A stretch of 64,000 bases of DNA from Bradyrhizobium sp. Ec3.3 (GTDB lineage Bacteria > Pseudomonadota > Alphaproteobacteria > Rhizobiales > Xanthobacteraceae): assembly GCF_000472925.1 (NCBI RefSeq), contig NZ_AXAS01000030.1:62001-126000 (forward strand). The letters run 5' to 3'. The notes beneath the pieces were generated by a model. It had not been told where the DNA came from, made no database searches, and worked only from the letters and a program-made list of their open reading frames with translations. The translations under genes were made by a program, and so were the position numbers. This document shows, in pieces, positions 60,508 through 64,000 of the stretch (positions are counted from its first letter, which is position 1; each line of letters begins with the position of its first letter).

Positions 60508-61804
60508 TTCGCTGCCGATGACGCTGCGGATGTACCAGCGGCTGTCGACCGGCCTGGTGCCGCTCGCGCCTGCGCTGATCAAGCGCCGGCTCAAGCAGGG
60601 CAAGGAGGACCCGGCCCGCGTCGGCGAGCGGCGCGGCCTCAGCGATGACGTGCGGCCGCACGGCCCGCTGGTTTGGATTCACGGCGCCAGCGTCGGCGAG
60701 GTGCTGGCCGCAGCCGCGCTCGTCCAGCGGCTGCGCGACCTCAATTTACGCATCCTGCTGACCTCAGGCACGGTGACCTCGGCCGCGGTGGTGGCAAAGC
60801 GCTTTCCGCCCGACGTCATCCATCAATACGTGCCGTATGATTCGCCGCGCTATGTCGCGCGCTTCCTCGACCACTGGCAGCCGTCGCTCGCTTTGTTCAT
60901 CGAGTCCGATCTGTGGCCGAACCTGATCCTGGCGGGCGCCGCGCGGCGCGTGCCGATGGTCCTGATCAACGGGCGGATGTCGCCGCGCTCCTTCCCGCGC
61001 TGGCGGCGGGTGCAGGGCACGATCTCGGCGCTGCTCTCCAGGTTCGACATTTGCCTCGCGCAGTCGAAGACCGACGCCGAGCGCTTTGCCGCGCTCGGCA
61101 GCCAGAACGTCGCGACCACGGGCAATCTCAAGCTCGACGTGCCGGCCCCGCCCGCCGATCCCGCAAAACTCGAGCGGCTGATGGCGGTGACGCGGGGACG
61201 TCCCATCATCGTCGCGGCCTCGACCCACCCGGGCGAGGACGAGATGCTGATATCGGCGCATCGCACGCTCGCCGGCTTCTTCCCCGCGCTGCTGACAGTG
61301 ATCGTGCCGCGTCATCCGGATCGCGGCTCGTCGATCGCGGGGTTGATCACGGCCTCGGGCCTGAAGCCGGGCCAGCGTTCGCGCGGGGAGCTGCCGACGG
61401 CTGCGACCGACGTCTATGTCGCCGACACCATGGGCGAGCTCGGCCTGTTCTACCGCCTGTCGCCGATCGTGTTCATGGGCGGATCGCTGATCCGGCATGG
61501 CGGCCAGAATCCGATCGAGGCGATCAAGCTCGGCGCCGCCATCGTCCACGGCCCGCATGTCTTCAACTTCACCGACGTCTATGAGGCGCTCGATCAAAGC
61601 GGTGGTGCGCGCGCAGCCGAGACGCAGGAGGCGCTGGTGAAGCAGCTCGGCCAGCTGCTCGCCGATCCTGCCGTGCGCGACAAGATGCAGCGCGCAGGCC
61701 ATGGCGTGGTCGAGCGGCTCGGTGGCGCGCTGGATCGCACGCTCGTGGCCCTCGAGCCCTATCTGCTTCAGCTCCGGCTCGAGATGGGAGCCGCCAATGC
61801 GTGA
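60500..61804 (+). CDS. waaA: 3-deoxy-D-manno-octulosonic acid transferase WaaA
   Basis: 434 residues. An N-terminal membrane-near segment leads to the Kdo transferase domain: WIHGASVGEVLAAAALV contains the catalytic Glu (67). QYVPYDSPRYVARFLDHWQP, ALFIESDLWPNLILAGAARR and STHPGEDEMLISAHRTLAGF follow, and the C-terminal half has GGSLIRHGGQNPIEAIKLGA. It attaches Kdo to lipid IVA at the inner membrane. It overlaps both neighbours by eight bases, indicating tight coupling with the acyltransferase and lpxK. Confidence 0.97.
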   Translation: MANSLPMTLRMYQRLSTGLVPLAPALIKRRLKQGKEDPARVGERRGLSDDVRPHGPLVWIHGASVGEVLAAAALVQRLRDLNLRILLTSGTVTSAAVVAKRFPPDVIHQYVPYDSPRYVARFLDHWQPSLALFIESDLWPNLILAGAARRVPMVLINGRMSPRSFPRWRRVQGTISALLSRFDICLAQSKTDAERFAALGSQNVATTGNLKLDVPAPPADPAKLERLMAVTRGRPIIVAASTHPGEDEMLISAHRTLAGFFPALLTVIVPRHPDRGSSIAGLITASGLKPGQRSRGELPTAATDVYVADTMGELGLFYRLSPIVFMGGSLIRHGGQNPIEAIKLGAAIVHGPHVFNFTDVYEALDQSGGARAAETQEALVKQLGQLLADPAVRDKMQRAGHGVVERLGGALDRTLVALEPYLLQLRLEMGAANA

Positions 61805-62813
61805 GCCGGCCTTCTGGTACCGGCCACGTTCGTTCAAGTCGCATTTCTTACGGCCGCTCGGCGCGCTCTATGGCGCGGTCGCGGAGCGCCGCATGATGGG
61901 CAAAGGTTTCGATGCCGGCATTCCCGTGCTCTGCGTCGGCAACTATCATGTCGGCGGCGCCGGCAAGACGCCGACGGTGCTGGCGCTGACCAAATTGCTG
62001 CGCGCGCTCGGCGAAACTCCGGTCGTGCTGAGCCGCGGCTATGGCGGGCGCTTGCAGGGCCCCGTGATGGTCGACGCTGCAAGGCACGGCGCAGCCGATG
62101 TCGGCGACGAGCCGCTGATGATGGCGCGCGAGGTGCCGGTTGTCGTGGCGCGCGATCGCCTCAGTGGCGTCGCGCTTGCGAAATCGCAAAGCGCGACCGT
62201 GATCCTGATGGATGACGGCTTTCAGAATCCGCGCCTGTCGAAGGATGCATCGCTCATCGTGATCGACAGCGAACGCGGCATCGGCAACGGCAAGGTGTTT
62301 CCCGCAGGCCCGCTGCGCGCGCCGCTGCAAGTGCAGATGTCGCGCACCGACGCGCTTGTTCTGATCGGCGACGGTGAGGCTGCGGACGGCGTCGCCGCCG
62401 AGATCGCCGCGCACGGAAAACCGGTGCTGCGCGCGCGGTTGAAGCCGGAAGCTGCATCGGTGGCGCAGCTGTTCGGCAAACCGGTGCTTGCGTTTGCCGG
62501 CATCGGCGATCCCGAGCGCTTCTTTCGCAGCTTGCGCGCCTGCGGCATCGACGTCGCGCGCACGCGTCCCTTCGCCGATCATCACATGTTTTCGAAGGCC
62601 GAGATCGACGCGATGGTGGATGAAGCAAGACGCGAGCAGCTCACGCTCGTCACCACCGAGAAGGACCTCGCGCGTTTGCGCGGCATGGCGGGCCTTGCCG
62701 CCGACATCGTGCCGTTCGCCGTCACGCTCGAATTCGGCGACGCGCCAGGGCTGCGCCGTTTCGTCAACGACAGCCTGTTCAAGGCAAGAGAGAGCCGGTT
62801 CGGCGGACGATGA
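61797..62813 (+). CDS. lpxK: Tetraacyldisaccharide 4'-kinase LpxK
   Basis: 338 residues. The P-loop GGAGKTP is at 53-59, preceded by the N-terminal membrane-associated helix region (FWYRPRSFKSHFLRPLGALY). The Walker-B-like LMDDGFQNPRL, ERGIGNGKVFPAGPLRAPL and VTTEKDLARL complete the family picture. It phosphorylates the 4' position of the lipid A disaccharide to give lipid IVA, the acceptor of WaaA. The gene overlaps waaA by eight bases. A palindromic repeat follows at once. Confidence 0.97.
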   Translation: MREPAFWYRPRSFKSHFLRPLGALYGAVAERRMMGKGFDAGIPVLCVGNYHVGGAGKTPTVLALTKLLRALGETPVVLSRGYGGRLQGPVMVDAARHGAADVGDEPLMMAREVPVVVARDRLSGVALAKSQSATVILMDDGFQNPRLSKDASLIVIDSERGIGNGKVFPAGPLRAPLQVQMSRTDALVLIGDGEAADGVAAEIAAHGKPVLRARLKPEAASVAQLFGKPVLAFAGIGDPERFFRSLRACGIDVARTRPFADHHMFSKAEIDAMVDEARREQLTLVTTEKDLARLRGMAGLAADIVPFAVTLEFGDAPGLRRFVNDSLFKARESRFGGR

Positions 62814-62816
62814 TTT

Positions 62817-62906
62817 GTAGGGTGGGTTAGCCGAAGGCGTAACCCACCGCTTTTCCTGACGCGCGGAAAGCAAAGAGGTGGGTTACGCTTCGCTAACCCA
62901 CCCTAC
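62817..62906. repeat. Inverted repeat, GTAGGGTGGGTTAGC type
   Basis: Left part GTAGGGTGGGTTAGC with an inner return GCGTAACCCACC, right part GGTGGGTTACGC with GCTAACCCACCCTAC. The outer arms are exact complements over 15 bases. It starts three bases after the lpxK stop and probably ends its transcript. Confidence 0.88.
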
Positions 62907-62974
62907 GCAGCGCCCATTCAGGCGACGTTCATCGAATGCTTCCTATCGATGCAGGCTCGAACAGGAGTATTCGC

Positions 62975-63292
62975 GTGAAGCTGTCGTCCATCGCCGTTGC
63001 CGCCAGTCTCGTATGTCCGATCGTTGCGTCCGTGTCGGCGCAGACGTCATCGCCGCAGGCGGCTGCGCCGGGCAGCCAGACGAGCACGGTGCCGGTTCCC
63101 GCGACCAAGCGTGTCACGTGCCTTGCCACGACGCAGAGCCTGAAGGGCCAGGACAAGCGCGACCAGATGCAGCTTTGCATGGCGCAGGCGCGCCTCGACT
63201 GCCTCAAGCAGGCGATCGATCAGAAGGTCGTCGGCGAGCCCAGGAAGGATTTCGTGAAGAGCTGTGTGGGGATGGAAAGTGCGGAGCAGTAG
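62975..63292 (+). CDS. Small secreted protein, hypothetical
   Basis: 105 residues from a GTG with AGGAG upstream. The signal peptide (MKLSSIAVAASLVCPIVASV, GTG read as Met; cleaved after VSA) sends it to the periplasm. The mature part begins with a short serine/proline-rich stretch. Four cysteines follow in helical segments (VTCLATTQSLKGQDKRDQMQ, LCMAQARLDCLKQAI, SCVGME), consistent with two disulfides in a small helical domain like other rhizobial PsiF-like proteins. Function unknown. Confidence 0.78.
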   Translation: MKLSSIAVAASLVCPIVASVSAQTSSPQAAAPGSQTSTVPVPATKRVTCLATTQSLKGQDKRDQMQLCMAQARLDCLKQAIDQKVVGEPRKDFVKSCVGMESAEQ

Positions 63293-63308
63293 ATGCGGTC
63301 TGCGGGCG

Positions 63309-63536
63309 TCACTCCTGCGACTTCAGCGCGCGCGGAAAATGCCGTTGCAGCACGGCGGTCGGTTGGGCGTAGGCCTCTTGCAGGTCGACGCTCCAGTATT
63401 TCAGCTCGTCGAGCGGGATCCGCGTGTCGGTCACGGCGCAGCGCACATAGGTCCCCGGCGAGATCACGCGGAAATCGCCGTCCAGATATTGCACCTGCGC
63501 TTCGCCATGGCCCGAGGGGCCGAACTTGTTCAGCAC
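63309..63536 (-). CDS. DUF2093 domain-containing protein
   Basis: 75 residues. The family core is VQYLDGDFRVISPGTYVRCA and the segment IPLDELKYWSVDLQEAYA. Members are small soluble alphaproteobacterial proteins that often lie next to lpxK and waaA, as here. It is convergent with the small secreted protein gene, only 16 bases apart. Function unknown. Confidence 0.9.
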   Translation of the reverse strand: MLNKFGPSGHGEAQVQYLDGDFRVISPGTYVRCAVTDTRIPLDELKYWSVDLQEAYAQPTAVLQRHFPRALKSQE

Positions 63537-63702
63537 GGTCGATCGTCTCCGTGGAAGCCCGCGTGAGGGGCGTGATGTCTGAATTTCGATCTAGCATAGA
63601 TAGGGTCGCTTGTCCGCTCGTTAAACCCACCGATTTGTGATGTTTTGCGGGCATTTCCGCATGATAACTCTGCGGCGAAGGATCGTTGGTCCCGGTCCGC
63701 TC

Positions 63703-64000
63703 ATGACCTGGCAGTCTCCGATGCGCCTTCTGTTCACCGTTCTCTTGGCAATGCTCCTGATGTCGGCCGCGCGCGCCGCGCCCGCGCCGCAGGCGATCGA
63801 GATTCCGCTTGGCTCGGGAACACTGCACGCGCAGCTCTACAAGCCTGACGGCGATGGCCCGTTTCCGACCGTGATCGCGCTGCATGGCTGCGGCGGCCTC
63901 GGCGGCCATTCCGATCCCGTGCTGCCGCGCTACCGCGACTGGTCCGAGCAACTGCTCAAGGCCGGCAATGCGGTGCTGTGGCCCGACAGCTACGGCTCGC
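63703..64000 (+). CDS. Dienelactone hydrolase-like alpha/beta hydrolase (cut by window edge)
   Basis: The 3' part is outside the window. The visible protein has a signal peptide (MRLLFTVLLAMLLMSAARAA) and then a strand-rich start, IEIPLGSGTLHAQLYKPDGD, and the oxyanion-region motif VIALHGCGGLGGHS of the dienelactone hydrolase family. The nucleophile region is not in view. Starts at 63661, 63703 and 63721 are all in frame, and none has a clear ribosome-binding site. Secreted hydrolases of this type act on esters or polymers. Confidence 0.72.
   Translation, partial: MTWQSPMRLLFTVLLAMLLMSAARAAPAPQAIEIPLGSGTLHAQLYKPDGDGPFPTVIALHGCGGLGGHSDPVLPRYRDWSEQLLKAGNAVLWPDSYGS

Overview
The window comes from the chromosome of a high-GC alphaproteobacterium, almost certainly Bradyrhizobium or a close relative. 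This rests on recognisable Rhizobiales families (DUF6101, DUF4170, DUF2093, DUF2076), an alphaproteobacterial HisG/HisZ pair, a CIRCE-controlled groESL operon, a conserved pmbA-to-lpxK lipid A/Kdo cluster, and intergenic palindromic repeats of types common in that genus. I saw no rRNA, tRNA, CRISPR array, phage gene or transposase.

Layout. 1-8.8 kb: exopolysaccharide locus (Wzz/GumC-type chain-length protein with a degenerate kinase domain, methyltransferase, two family 2 glycosyltransferases, O-antigen ligase/polymerase-like protein, GNAT enzyme, and the start of another gene at the left edge). 8.8-12.4 kb: a minus-strand redox set (SDR, pirin, WrbA, 44-residue ORF) divergent from a LysR regulator. 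12.5-20.2 kb: a Bug-type binding protein, an amidohydrolase/haloacid dehalogenase/YbaK operon with a palindromic operator candidate, zinc-free ribosomal protein L36, a TPR protein, small secreted proteins, an alpha/beta hydrolase and a cytochrome c2-like protein. 20.4-30.4 kb: glycolate oxidase genes glcD and glcEF, separated by about 6 kb that holds an acyltransferase, a decayed copy of the glcD 3' end, a membrane-fusion protein plus PilZ-domain glycan synthase, and a monooxygenase. 30.5-36.9 kb: histone H1-like protein, TorF-type porin, BacA-like ABC exporter, lactate permease and a small secreted protein. 37-40.7 kb: a secreted protein and groES-groEL. 40.9-46.4 kb: lipoprotein, CheZ, L,D-transpeptidase, DUF2076, and a deacetylase/glycosyltransferase pair. 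46.5-51.3 kb: hisG-hisZ, rsmE, a secreted protein and ubiA. 51.6-56.5 kb: two tandem genes, each encoding three fused outer-membrane beta-barrel modules. 56.5-64 kb: DUF6101, then pmbA, an IMPase-family gene, DUF4170, an acyltransferase, waaA and lpxK in a tightly coupled series, followed by small genes and a truncated hydrolase.

Cell-surface construction dominates: exopolysaccharide assembly at the left, a probable cyclic-di-GMP-controlled glucan synthase inside the glc locus, a probable lipid-linked aminosugar pathway at 44-46 kb, lipid A/Kdo synthesis at the right, and porins and barrel proteins between them. glcDEF and the lactate permease suggest use of 2-hydroxy acids.

The most unusual items are the two three-barrel genes at 51.6-56.4 kb, whose six modules look mosaic, and the vestigial glcD tail marking a rearrangement inside the glc locus. 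All functions are inferred by reading; no database search was run.
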